From positions 1 through 35,272 of the forward strand of contig CACWOZ010000021.1 of assembly GCA_902762655.1 (NCBI GenBank): 35,272 nt of DNA, in the 5' to 3' direction. Below are positions 1 through 7,245 of this stretch, one piece after another. The notes under the pieces were generated by a model. The model was not told where the DNA came from. It did no database searches and was given only the letters and a program-made list of their open reading frames with translations. The stretch comes from an uncultured Bacteroidia bacterium (GTDB taxonomy: Bacteria; Bacteroidota; Bacteroidia; Bacteroidales; UBA932). How positions within the stretch are numbered: the stretch's first letter is position 1; each line of letters opens with the position of its first letter. The position numbers were made by a program, and so were the translations under genes.

Positions 1-99
1 TGAGGCTAAAAGGAAAGAGCCCGGTGCAATACCGAGCTCTGTTCCAATCTAAGGCCTCGTAACTAATGTTAAACCGTCCAACTTTTGGGGGTCACATCA
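1..99 (+). mobile_element. Right end of an IS3-family (IS150-group-like) insertion sequence
   Basis: The first 99 bases carry the 3' end of an OrfB transposase and then a terminal sequence reading GTCCAACTTTTGGGGGTCAC followed by ATCA. Read inward on the other strand this starts TGATGTGACCCCCAAAAGTT, the style of IS150-group terminal inverted repeats (5'-TG, then a run of C, then AAAAGTTGGAC). The element ends at CA (98-99). From base 100 the sequence reads straight into the middle of a symporter gene. The left end, the rest of the transposase and any target duplication lie outside the window. The family assignment rests on the transposase C-terminus plus the end sequence. Confidence 0.75.
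3..62 (+). CDS. IS3-family transposase OrfB, C-terminal fragment (gene starts outside window)
   Basis: Nineteen codons and a TAA stop encode RLKGKSPVQYRALFQSKAS. This matches the usual end of IS3/IS150 OrfB integrases, which close with a 'K-L-K-G-M-S-P-V-x-Y-R' motif after the DDE catalytic core. The catalytic part is upstream of the window, so activity cannot be judged. The stop codon lies 37 bp before the element's terminal CA, as expected for this family. Confidence 0.75.
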   Translation, partial: RLKGKSPVQYRALFQSKAS

Positions 100-623
100 G
101 GGGATGGACGGCCTTTTTTGATACGGTCTTCGCCCTAATCGCCGGATTTGCAATCATGCCCGCCGTGTTCGCCTCCGGCATCGAGCCTGCCGCCGGCCCT
201 TCTCTGGTGTTCGAAACCCTCCCTGTCATCTTCTCCCGTATGGGAGTTGTGCTTCCGGTCATATTCTTTCTGGCGATACTGATCGCCGCCCTCAGTTCTT
301 CGATCTCGATGCTGGAGGTGGTCGTAGCCTGGATGGTCGACCAGAAGGGCATTCGCCGTTCCTATGCAGTGCTTGCCGTATTCGTTGCGGCCGCCATGCT
401 CGGAAGCGCCTGCGCAGTTGCGCCGCGTTTGTTCGGTATCTGCGACTTTGTCTCCTCCAACGTGCTGATGATGATCGGGGCTCTCGCTTTCGCCCTCATA
501 GTGGGCTGGAATATGCCTCGCGACAAGGTCCTGCACTACGTACGCTACCGATTCGTTTATTGGCTCATACGTTATGTTGCGCCTGTAATGATCGTCGCCA
601 TCGCCGTCACCAATCTGCTCTAA
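100..623 (+). pseudogene. Sodium:neurotransmitter symporter (SNF/NSS family), 3' part, 5' end cut off by the IS
   Basis: About 174 codons encode the C-terminal third of an NSS-family sodium-dependent transporter. The frame opens with GWTAFFDTVFALIAGFAIMP, continues through a conserved stretch ending in PAAGPSLVFETLPVIF, and then LSSSISMLEVVVAW. These are the usual helices and loops of bacterial NSS transporters (normally about 450 residues), which move amino acids or related substrates with Na+ across the inner membrane. At least four hydrophobic segments remain. Upstream of base 100 the reading frame runs into IS DNA (an apparent ATG at 66 is inside the IS). The gene is therefore broken and is probably non-functional. 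The 5' part should lie beyond the left edge of the window if only the IS insertion occurred. Confidence 0.8.
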
Positions 624-629
624 ATTTAT

Positions 630-637
630 TATATTTG
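630..637 (+). promoter_or_regulatory. Putative -7 box of the mutS promoter
   Basis: TATATTTG fits the Bacteroidota -7 consensus TAnnTTTG and lies 7 bp before the mutS ATG, which would make the transcript almost leaderless. I see no clear TTG at -33, so this is tentative. Confidence 0.35.
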
Positions 638-644
638 CCTTGAT

Positions 645-3257
645 ATGGCAAAAACCAAGGAAGATACCCCGTTGCTGAAGCAGTATTTCAGCGTGAAGGC
701 GCAGAACCCGGATGCGGTGCTGCTCTTCCGCGTGGGGGATTTCTATGAATCCTACAGCGACGACGCACTCATCACCAGCAAGGTGCTGGGGATTGTGCTC
801 ACGCGCAAGTCCAATGGCGAGAAGGGCGACACTCCTATGGCGGGCATCCCGCATCACGCCCTGGCGCAGTATCTTCCAAAACTTGTGCGCGCAGGTTACA
901 AGGTTGCTATCTGCGATCAGCTGGAAGATCCGAAACTCGCCCAGGCCAAGCTGGTGAAACGTGGTGTTACCGAGATACTTACCCCTGGCATAGCTTTTGG
1001 CGAGGGAATGCTTGAGCAGAAGGAGCACAACTGGCTCTGCGGCCTGACCTTCGACAATGCCGAGGTCGGGGCAGCCTTCCTGGACGCCTCCACCGGTACC
1101 TTCCGCGTTGCCCAGGGGTCCTCCGACTATATCGCCACCCTGCTCGCATCCTTCGCCCCTAAAGAACTGGTGGTTCAGCGCGACTGCCTCAAGGCTGTGC
1201 GCGAGCGCTTCGGCGACTATTACATCTCCCCCCTGGAAGAATGGGCCTTTGTCTATGATTCTGCCGCCGAGAAACTGCGCAGCCAGTTGCGGGTGGATTC
1301 CCTTAAGGGATTCGGGGTGGAAAACTTCCCCCTTGCTCTCTGCTCTGCCGGCGCTCTCATCTACTACCTTGAACAGACGCACCACAGCGGCCTTCAGAAT
1401 ATCTGCAGCATATCCCGCATCGACGAGAATAAGTTCGTGTGGATGGACCGCTTTACCATCCGCAATCTGGAGATATTCGTATCCAACGCCGGCAAGGAGG
1501 GCACCAGCCTGGTGGACGTAATCGACCGCTGCTCGTCCCCGATGGGTGCGCGCCTGCTACGTTCCTGGCTGTCGATGCCGATAATGGACCGGGCCGCCCT
1601 GAACGCCCGCTACGATATAGTGCAGTTCTTCTTCGACAACGAAGGTCCGCTTGACGAGATACGCCGTCTGATCGGCGATGTCGGCGACCTCGAGCGCATC
1701 CTCGCACGCGCGGCCACAGGCAAGATCCTGCCTCGCGAGGTTATGCAACTGCGCCGGTCCCTGCGGCAGATGGAACCTATAAAAACACTCTGCACCGACA
1801 CCGGCGTCGAGGCCCTGGACAGATTGATCAGGGGAATGAAGAATTGCGGGAAACTGCTCTCGCGCATCGAAGCCACTATGGCGGAAGATCCCGCTGCGCA
1901 GATAGGCAAGGGGCCCGTAATCGCCCCGGGCGTGGACAAGACTCTGGACGAATACCGCGAACTCTCCACCGGCGGCAAGGATTATCTGCTGCAGATGCAG
2001 GCCCGTGAGGTGGAGCGCACGGGGATTTCATCTTTGAGGATAGGGTACAACAACGTTTTCGGCTACTACCTGGAGGTTCGCAATACATTCAAGGACCAGG
2101 TGCCGCCAGAATGGGTGCGCAAGCAGACCTTGGTGGGCGCGGAACGCTATATCACAGAGGAACTTAAGGACTACGAGCAGAAAATACTGAACGCTGAGAG
2201 CAACATATACGAGCTCGAAAGCCGCATCTACGCAGGTCTGGTGGCCGAGGTGCAGAAGAGCATCCGTGACATCAAGGCCAACTGCGACGTCGTCTCACAA
2301 CTTGACGTCCTCTCCGGTTTCGCCGTACAGGCCATAGAGCGCAGATACTGCCGTCCCGTGGTGGATTCCGGCAGCGTGCTCGACATCAAGGCAGGCCGCC
2401 ATCCAGTCATCGAGACTCTGATGGCTCCGGGCGAGGAATATGTGCCGAACGACGTGCATCTCGACTCGTCCGCCACCCAGATAATGATCCTGACCGGCCC
2501 GAACATGGCCGGAAAGTCCGCCCTTCTGCGGCAGACGGCGTTGATTGTGCTGATGGCGCAGGTAGGCTCATTCGTGCCCGCAGACTCAGTCCGGATGGGG
2601 TATTTCGACAAGATCTTCACCCGCGTAGGCGCTACCGACAACATCTCGCGCGGCGAATCCACCTTTATGGTGGAGATGCTGGAGACGTCGATGATCATGC
2701 ACAATCTGTCCGCTCGTTCGCTGGTGCTGCTCGACGAGATTGGGCGCGGCACGTCCACCTACGACGGCATGAGTATCGCCCGCGCCCTGGTGGAGTACAT
2801 CCATAAGAACGGCAAAGGCGCTAAGACGCTTTTCGCGACGCACTATCATGAACTTAATGATCTCGAAGAAATCTACCCGCGCGTGAAGAACTTCCACATC
2901 GCCGTCAAGGAGGTGGGAAAGGATGTGATCTTCCTGCGCAAACTGACCGAGGGTGGGGTGTCTCACAGTTTCGGTATCCATGTCGCGCGTCTGGCAGGCA
3001 TGCCCCGCGAGATTGTGGAGAGTGCCGAGCGTACGCTTAAGGACCTGGAACGCAAGGAGAACAGCGTCAAAGCCGTAGCCTCCGCCGGCGCGGTGCAGGA
3101 CGACGGTTCAGTGCAGCTGAACCTCTTCCAACTGGACGACCCTACCCTGAGTGCACTCCGGGCGCGTCTGGAGGACGCCGATCTGAACAACATGACCCCT
3201 ATGCAGGCCTTTGACCTGCTCCGGGCGATGAAAGAAGAGATAGGCCTGGATGCGTAG
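645..3257 (+). CDS. mutS: DNA mismatch repair protein MutS
   Basis: 870 residues, the normal full length. MutS binds mispaired or looped-out bases as a dimer and, with ATP, recruits MutL. The N-terminal mismatch-reading motif is present as GDFYES with Phe33-x-Glu35, the residues that stack on and contact the mispaired base. The ATPase carries a Walker A motif GPNMAGKS at about 618-625 and a Walker B/signature region LLDEIGRGTSTYDG with Asp697-Glu698. The helix-turn-helix region near the C-terminus (HSFGIHVARLAG) is also recognisable. The start is the first ATG after the stop of the symporter remnant. The end overlaps the next gene by 8 bp, so the two are probably cotranscribed. No sign of damage or of the in-frame inserts seen in other genes here. 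Confidence 0.97.
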   Translation: MAKTKEDTPLLKQYFSVKAQNPDAVLLFRVGDFYESYSDDALITSKVLGIVLTRKSNGEKGDTPMAGIPHHALAQYLPKLVRAGYKVAICDQLEDPKLAQAKLVKRGVTEILTPGIAFGEGMLEQKEHNWLCGLTFDNAEVGAAFLDASTGTFRVAQGSSDYIATLLASFAPKELVVQRDCLKAVRERFGDYYISPLEEWAFVYDSAAEKLRSQLRVDSLKGFGVENFPLALCSAGALIYYLEQTHHSGLQNICSISRIDENKFVWMDRFTIRNLEIFVSNAGKEGTSLVDVIDRCSSPMGARLLRSWLSMPIMDRAALNARYDIVQFFFDNEGPLDEIRRLIGDVGDLERILARAATGKILPREVMQLRRSLRQMEPIKTLCTDTGVEALDRLIRGMKNCGKLLSRIEATMAEDPAAQIGKGPVIAPGVDKTLDEYRELSTGGKDYLLQMQAREVERTGISSLRIGYNNVFGYYLEVRNTFKDQVPPEWVRKQTLVGAERYITEELKDYEQKILNAESNIYELESRIYAGLVAEVQKSIRDIKANCDVVSQLDVLSGFAVQAIERRYCRPVVDSGSVLDIKAGRHPVIETLMAPGEEYVPNDVHLDSSATQIMILTGPNMAGKSALLRQTALIVLMAQVGSFVPADSVRMGYFDKIFTRVGATDNISRGESTFMVEMLETSMIMHNLSARSLVLLDEIGRGTSTYDGMSIARALVEYIHKNGKGAKTLFATHYHELNDLEEIYPRVKNFHIAVKEVGKDVIFLRKLTEGGVSHSFGIHVARLAGMPREIVESAERTLKDLERKENSVKAVASAGAVQDDGSVQLNLFQLDDPTLSALRARLEDADLNNMTPMQAFDLLRAMKEEIGLDA

Positions 3258-4689
3258 GGTGCTCGTCATAACTTACTACTGGCCTCCGACCGGAGGTTCG
3301 GGGGTGCAGCGCTGGCTGAAGTTCGCAAAGTATCTGCCTTCGTTCGACTGGCAGCCTGTGGTTTACACACCATCCAATCCCGAGCAACTTGCTGTGGACG
3401 AGAGTCTTCTGGCGGAGATCCCCGCTGCTGCCGAGGTGTTGAAGCGCTCAATACGTGAACCGTACGCCGTATATCATAAGCTGATGGGGCGAGGCTCGGC
3501 GAAGGGGTCCGGGGTGAATCCCATCAATTCCCAGAAAAAGAGCTGGAAACAGCGGCTGATGCTGTGGATACGCAGTAACCTCTTCGTGCCGGATCCGCGT
3601 GCCGGATGGGTGCGTCCGTCGGTTAAGTTCCTGTGTTCGTATCTTGAGGAACATCCTGTGGATGTGATAGTTACCACAGGCCCGCCGCAGTCGGTGCATC
3701 TTATCGGCCGTGGGCTTCACCGGCGTCTCGGAGTGCCATGGGTAGCGGATTTCCGGGACCCGTGGACCCGTATGTTCTACTTTGAGAATCTGCCTTTGCT
3801 GCCCTGGGTGCGACGCCGTCATTTCCGGCTGGAGAAGTCGGTGCTGTATGAGGCTTCGGCCATCATTTCGGTTACTCCTCGCGTGCAGGCCGATTTCGCT
3901 TCGCGTACATCCACTCCTGTCCATCTTATTACGAATGGATACGATGAATCCGATTTTGCTGTTGAATTGCCTCCCCGCACCGACGGCAAGTTCCGTGTGG
4001 TGCACACCGGCCTGTTCGCTTCAGACGGGAATCCGTTGGAGTTGTGGCAGTCGCTGGCCGGTCTTTGTTCCGAATCTGCGGACTTCGCTTCGCGCCTGGA
4101 GATACGTCTGGCCGGCAAGGTTGATCCCGAAATTGTGGATTCCATTGTCGAGGCCGGCCTTGGAGCGCAGTTGAACCTTCTTGGATATCTTCCTCATCCT
4201 GAGTCTGTTGCGGAGTTGAGGCAGGCGGATGTCATCCTGCTTCCGCTGCGTCATGGAGCAGAATACTCCAAGGTTTATCCCGGGAAAATCTTTGAGTGTA
4301 TGGCGGCCGCTGCTAGGCCCTCCGCGAAAAGCAAAGGACAGGTCCGTGTCCCACAAGGGGAACCCGGTACCTGCATTGCTTTTCCGCAAGTCGATGCCGC
4401 CATACCAATAGTTTTAGGGATAGGCCCCGCCGACAGCGCCGCGGCGGAACTTCTTCGGGCTACCGGCACGGGCATAATGTTCGACTGGGATGCAGATCCC
4501 TCGGATTTTATCCGGGATGCCGCTGCTTTGCCGTCCGCGGCGGGCAAAGGGCAGGCCCATGTCCCACAAGGGGAGCCTGGTGCCTGCATTGCCCGGCCGG
4601 AACAACGCAATCGTGCAGCAACGGCATCCGACTACAGCCGCCGCGCCCTCACCGCCAGACTCGCCGCCCTCCTGTCTGAACTATCTTAG
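3250..4689 (+). CDS. GT4-like glycosyltransferase carrying two in-frame palindromic inserts
   Basis: 479 residues with a GT-B fold pattern: an N-terminal glycine-rich acceptor-domain loop (YYWPPTGGSGVQRWLKF, about residues 9-25), a central VADFRDPWT motif, and the C-terminal donor-domain stretch YPGKIFECMAAA. Bacteroidales relatives of this family are about 430 residues. The excess is explained by two near-identical inserted segments at about residues 358-380 and 429-451. The first interrupts the conserved stretch between MAAAARP and IVLGIGP close to the nucleotide-sugar pocket. The role is probably transfer of a sugar in cell-surface polysaccharide synthesis; the substrate is unknown. The gene overlaps mutS by 8 bp. 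Its last codons and stop lie in a 37-bp duplicate of the dapD 3' end, so the natural C-terminus may have been altered. Activity with the inserts is uncertain. Confidence 0.85.
   Translation: MRRVLVITYYWPPTGGSGVQRWLKFAKYLPSFDWQPVVYTPSNPEQLAVDESLLAEIPAAAEVLKRSIREPYAVYHKLMGRGSAKGSGVNPINSQKKSWKQRLMLWIRSNLFVPDPRAGWVRPSVKFLCSYLEEHPVDVIVTTGPPQSVHLIGRGLHRRLGVPWVADFRDPWTRMFYFENLPLLPWVRRRHFRLEKSVLYEASAIISVTPRVQADFASRTSTPVHLITNGYDESDFAVELPPRTDGKFRVVHTGLFASDGNPLELWQSLAGLCSESADFASRLEIRLAGKVDPEIVDSIVEAGLGAQLNLLGYLPHPESVAELRQADVILLPLRHGAEYSKVYPGKIFECMAAAARPSAKSKGQVRVPQGEPGTCIAFPQVDAAIPIVLGIGPADSAAAELLRATGTGIMFDWDADPSDFIRDAAALPSAAGKGQAHVPQGEPGACIARPEQRNRAATASDYSRRALTARLAALLSELS
4321..4389 (+). repeat. Palindromic in-frame element, copy 1 (in the glycosyltransferase)
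   Basis: 69 bp, 23 codons, from TCCGCGAAAAGC to GCTTTTCCGCAA. The ends are complementary (GCG-AAAAGC with GCTTTTCCGC), with an inner pair CAGGT/ACCTG and a loop around ACAAGG. The encoded peptide begins SAKSKGQVRVPQ. It matches copy 2 in this gene, the murB copy and, in inverse orientation, a dapF copy. Confidence 0.85.
4534..4602 (+). repeat. Palindromic in-frame element, copy 2 (in the glycosyltransferase)
   Basis: 69 bp, 23 codons, from TCCGCGGCGGGCAAAGGGC to CATTGCCCGGCCGGAA. The arms are CCGCGGCGGGC/GCCCGGCCGG and GGCAGGC/GCCTGC. The encoded peptide begins SAAGKGQAHVPQ, the same frame and length as copy 1. Arm differences between the two copies are compensated on both sides. Confidence 0.85.
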
Positions 4690-4718
4690 CAACTCTTCCA
4701 GCTGCACTCTGCCGGCGG
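4682..4718. repeat. 37-bp direct repeat, copy A (duplicate of the dapD 3' end)
   Basis: This matches 5610-5646 with two mismatches, offset 928 bp. Copy B is the true end of dapD on the minus strand. Copy A supplies the last codons and TAG stop of the glycosyltransferase on the plus strand. The two copies bracket the higBA region. Confidence 0.85.
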
Positions 4719-4719
4719 G

Positions 4720-5061
4720 TTATAGCGCTGCTGCAATTGAAGCCAGAGATTTGAGTTTTTCGATAAATGACTTATCCCTACGGGCGTTTTGTAGGTTATA
4801 ATCCGTCTGCATACGAAGCAGGGGGACGGCAGGTATTCCCAATAAGGCCTCAATCATAAGGGCATATTCTGCTGTCAGATTCCTTTTCCCGTTGATAATC
4901 TCGTTCAGCTGGCTTGGTGGGACATCCATCTTTGCCGCAAGATTACGCTGCGAAATGCCCATGCTTTCTAATTCGTCGCGTAAAACCAGCCCAGGATGCA
5001 CAGGTTCAAAAGGAACCAGATTATTCGCAACCATATCAGGGTTTATATTTTTTTTCGCCAT
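4720..5061 (-). CDS. higA: HigA-family antitoxin, XRE helix-turn-helix
   Basis: 113 residues. The N-terminal part (FEPVHPGLVLRDELESMG, about residues 18-35) is the standard entry of HigA/VapI-type antitoxins, followed by the helix-turn-helix ISQRNLAAKMDVPPSQLNEI at about 36-55 and NGKRNLTAEYALMIEALLGI. HigA proteins bind and neutralise a RelE-fold mRNA interferase (HigB) and repress their own operon from a palindromic operator. Six bp upstream lies a damaged higB (5068-5354), in the normal toxin-first order. The antitoxin frame is intact, so it may now be solitary, possibly acting on other HigB toxins or only as a regulator. The locus is AT-rich against its surroundings and is bracketed by direct repeats. 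Confidence 0.88.
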   Translation of the reverse strand: MAKKNINPDMVANNLVPFEPVHPGLVLRDELESMGISQRNLAAKMDVPPSQLNEIINGKRNLTAEYALMIEALLGIPAVPLLRMQTDYNLQNARRDKSFIEKLKSLASIAAAL

Positions 5062-5067
5062 AATTAA

Positions 5068-5354
5068 TCAATCGTAATGGTTAGATAGTTCTATAATATT
5101 GCAAATTGAAGCAATGGTTTCTCCGTCCTCATACCATTCCTCAAATTCTATTCTGTACTTGTTGTAAACCTAACCGATGAAAGCCCTTGTTTGTCCCCTT
5201 TCAATCGCTCGTAGCGGAGTGAGTTATAGCACATCAGTTTAATAACACGAACATACTTTGAAACGATTTCAGGTTGAAACCAGTGCTTCTTGTCATCACA
5301 TTTCCCTTCTACGTACAAGGACTTTAAATATTCCTTATCAAAAACCACAAGCAC
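5068..5354 (-). pseudogene. higB: HigB-family toxin, degenerate (internal deletion and frameshift)
   Basis: From a GTG at 5354 the frame reads VLVVFDKEYLKSLYVEGKC, then YNSLRYERLKGDKQGLSSVR, the pattern of RelE/HigB toxins in Bacteroidota. The frame then stops (TTSTE then stop). The expected C-terminus continues in another frame as NKYRIEFEEWYEDG, then ETIASICNIIELSNHYD, ending at 5068. The shift occurs around TTTACAACAAG, consistent with a short duplication or indel. In addition, the segment between RVIKLM and CYNSLRYE seems to lack roughly a dozen residues that family members have. The C-terminal part contains the conserved YRIEF strand, so both halves are recognisable, but no full toxin can be made without frameshifting. 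Confidence 0.75.
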
Positions 5355-5361
5355 ATCTCAT

Positions 5362-5408
5362 CCATCTGCAAAAATAGATAATTAATTATAAATTCACAAA
5401 TTTGTGAA
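5362..5408 (-). promoter_or_regulatory. higBA promoter with overlapping palindromic operator
   Basis: On the minus strand a TTG inside the palindrome is followed by 20 bp and then TATTTTTG (5369-5376), a good Bacteroidota promoter. The perfect 16-bp palindrome TTCACAAATTTGTGAA (5393-5408) covers the -33 region. That is where a HigA dimer would be expected to repress. The leader to the GTG start is short. Confidence 0.6.
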
Positions 5409-5559
5409 CACAGTCTTTTAATGCAATAATACTTATTGTGGCGAAATCAGAACCCTCTGAAACTTATAATGTGGTAAAAAGAAATCTTATGGCCAGTTAT
5501 TAAGAATAACCTTATGACATAAAGCGGCGATTACGAACAAGTTACACGAATAAACAAGA

Positions 5560-5582
5560 ACACCCCGCGGAGGGCGGGGTGT
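5560..5582 (-). terminator. Hairpin downstream of dapD
   Basis: ACACCCCGC and GCGGGGTGT form a perfect 9-bp GC-rich stem with a 5-base loop. Read on the minus strand it is followed by a moderately T-rich stretch (TCTTGTTTATTC). It ends the dapB-dapA-dapD transcript. The rest of 5409-5559 is AT-rich and I see no gene in it. Confidence 0.7.
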
Positions 5583-5608
5583 GGTAAAATGATATTTGTC
5601 GGATCGGC

Positions 5609-6376
5609 TTATCTTAGCAACTCTTCCAGCAGCACGCTGCCGGCGGTCTTGTCGTCGCGGTATTTGACGATGACGGGGCAGTATAGATGCACATCGGCCT
5701 CGGCGGCGGGGCCTTTGGCGATAGGCTTGCTGCCGCTTACCACCACGGCATTTCTTGGCACAACGATGCGCCCTTCGGCGTTTCGGCGGATAAAATCTCC
5801 GTTTACTGCATCGTAAATCGCTGTGGAAGAGGTGATTATTACGCCGCTTGCGATTACGGCACCTTCCTGCACTATCGTGCCTTCATAGATCCCGCAGTTT
5901 CCCCCGACGAAGGCGCCATCCTCGATGATGGTAGGAGTCGCGCCTGCGGGCTCCAGCACGCCGCCTATCTGGGTGGAAGCCGACACATGCACGTTCTTGC
6001 CCACCTGGGCGCAGGAACCTATGGTCACATGGGAATCCACCATGGTCCCAGAATCTACATAGGCGCCTACATTCACGTAGGCCGGTGGCATGATGATGCT
6101 TCCCGGAGCCATGTAGGCCCCGCGCCGCACTGCGCTTCCGCCTGGAACCATGCGCACGCCGTCCTCCGGCCTGAACTTGCGGACAGGGAAGGTGTCTTTG
6201 TCCAGGAATCCGCCCGGCATCTCAATAATGGCTCCGAGTTTGAATCCTGCGAGTATTACTTCCTTCACCCAGGAATTCACTTTCCATGCGCCGTCCACCT
6301 TTTCGGCGACTCGAATCTCACCCCTTTCCAGGGCGTCCATTACTTCGTTGAAACGTTCGAGGGTGATTTCGCTCAT
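5609..6376 (-). CDS. dapD: Tetrahydrodipicolinate N-succinyltransferase DapD
   Basis: 255 residues. Catalyses succinylation of tetrahydrodipicolinate with succinyl-CoA, the entry to the succinylase branch of DAP/lysine synthesis. The C-terminal two thirds are a left-handed beta-helix of hexapeptide repeats, visible as GAYMAPGSIIMPPAYVNVGAY, then the conserved VDSHVTIGSCAQVGKNVHVS and GGVLEP. The start is the ATG at 6376, overlapping the dapA stop by 4 bp (ATGA), so dapB-dapA-dapD are translationally coupled. Its last 37 bp are duplicated at 4682-4718. The lone dapD together with dapF in the next cluster means this organism makes meso-DAP by the succinylase route rather than only by DapL; dapE is not in the window. 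Confidence 0.95.
   Translation of the reverse strand: MSEITLERFNEVMDALERGEIRVAEKVDGAWKVNSWVKEVILAGFKLGAIIEMPGGFLDKDTFPVRKFRPEDGVRMVPGGSAVRRGAYMAPGSIIMPPAYVNVGAYVDSGTMVDSHVTIGSCAQVGKNVHVSASTQIGGVLEPAGATPTIIEDGAFVGGNCGIYEGTIVQEGAVIASGVIITSSTAIYDAVNGDFIRRNAEGRIVVPRNAVVVSGSKPIAKGPAAEADVHLYCPVIVKYRDDKTAGSVLLEELLR
5610..5646. repeat. 37-bp direct repeat, copy B (native dapD 3' end)
   Basis: Right-hand partner of 4682-4718, differing at two positions. It starts one base inside the dapD stop codon and runs into the coding sequence for the terminal residues (…LLEELLR). Confidence 0.85.
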
Positions 6377-7245
6377 AATATGTTCAAGTCTTTAAGTGTC
6401 TGTGCCATAATCTTTTCTGTTTCAGGCAGCGCGCTCACCAGAGGCAGACGCAAACTGTTCTCCATCAGTCCCAGCAGGCCCATAGCTGCCTTTCCGGGGA
6501 TGGGGTTGGGCTCTATGAAGAGATTCTTGAAGAGTTCGGCCAGTTTCTGGTCGAAAAACGAAGCCTTTTCGAAACTGCCTTCCTGCGCGGCATGCACGAA
6601 GTCGGCCATCAGCGCGGGCGCAACGTTCGAAGCAACGGAAACCACTCCGTCCGCCCCTGCGATCATCAGCGCCAGAGTATCTTCATCGTTCCCGCTCAGC
6701 ACCATGAATCCTTCCGGGCGGCCTTCGAGGATGGCATTTATCTGCTCGAACTTGCCGGATGCCTCCTTGATGGCCACAATGTTAGGTACGTCGCTCGCTA
6801 ACCTGAGGGTTGTCTCCGCTTCGATGTTGGAACCTGTGCGGACAGGCACATTATAGAGGATAATTGGTTTGTCGGTCTCGCCGGCGATGGTCTTGAAATA
6901 CTCATACATCCCTCTCTGTGGCGGTTTGTTATAATAGGGTGCCACCACCAGGAATGCATCTGCCTCGCTAAGCAGGCGGATGTTCGCGAGTGTGCCGTTC
7001 ACACTATTAGTGCCCACGCCCACCACTACCGGCAGGCCTCCGGCATTCTCGCGGGTGCAGTGGAAAACATCGAGTTTCTCCGCATCGCTCAGCGTGGGAG
7101 TCTCTCCTGTGGTTCCGAGCGGGACGAGGAAGTCAATCCCGTATTCCACCTGCCGACGGACGCAGGCGGCCATTGCTTCCATATCCGGTTTTCCTTCTTT
7201 GAACGGCGTGAACAGCGCCGTTCCGCAACCTTTGAATTCTATCAT
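6373..7245 (-). CDS. dapA: 4-Hydroxy-tetrahydrodipicolinate synthase DapA
   Basis: 290 residues, a (beta/alpha)8 barrel of the class I aldolase superfamily. It condenses pyruvate with aspartate semialdehyde, the committed step to DAP and lysine. Visible active-site elements are the PLGTTGE loop with Thr45-Thr46, Tyr131 in ILYNVP, and the Schiff-base lysine Lys160 in VAIKEASG. Start ATG at 7245 overlaps the dapB stop by 4 bp, and its own stop overlaps dapD by 4 bp. No leader or riboswitch is visible, so it is expressed from the promoter ahead of dapB. In E. coli lysine inhibits the enzyme; I cannot judge that here. Confidence 0.96.
   Translation of the reverse strand: MIEFKGCGTALFTPFKEGKPDMEAMAACVRRQVEYGIDFLVPLGTTGETPTLSDAEKLDVFHCTRENAGGLPVVVGVGTNSVNGTLANIRLLSEADAFLVVAPYYNKPPQRGMYEYFKTIAGETDKPIILYNVPVRTGSNIEAETTLRLASDVPNIVAIKEASGKFEQINAILEGRPEGFMVLSGNDEDTLALMIAGADGVVSVASNVAPALMADFVHAAQEGSFEKASFFDQKLAELFKNLFIEPNPIPGKAAMGLLGLMENSLRLPLVSALPETEKIMAQTLKDLNIL

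Noticed and set aside
66-101. ATG at 66 as the start of the symporter ORF
   Set aside because: Codons 66-99 are IS DNA; symporter homology begins only after base 100.
74-116. CCGTCCA...TGGACGG followed by CCTTTTTT, which looks like an intrinsic terminator
   Set aside because: One arm is the IS terminus and the other lies in conserved symporter codons (GWTAFF). The pairing spans the insertion junction and the T-run is coding, so it is probably chance.
135-1385. Long minus-strand open frame opposite the symporter and mutS
   Set aside because: It is the shadow of mutS in a GC-rich gene and has no protein-like motifs.
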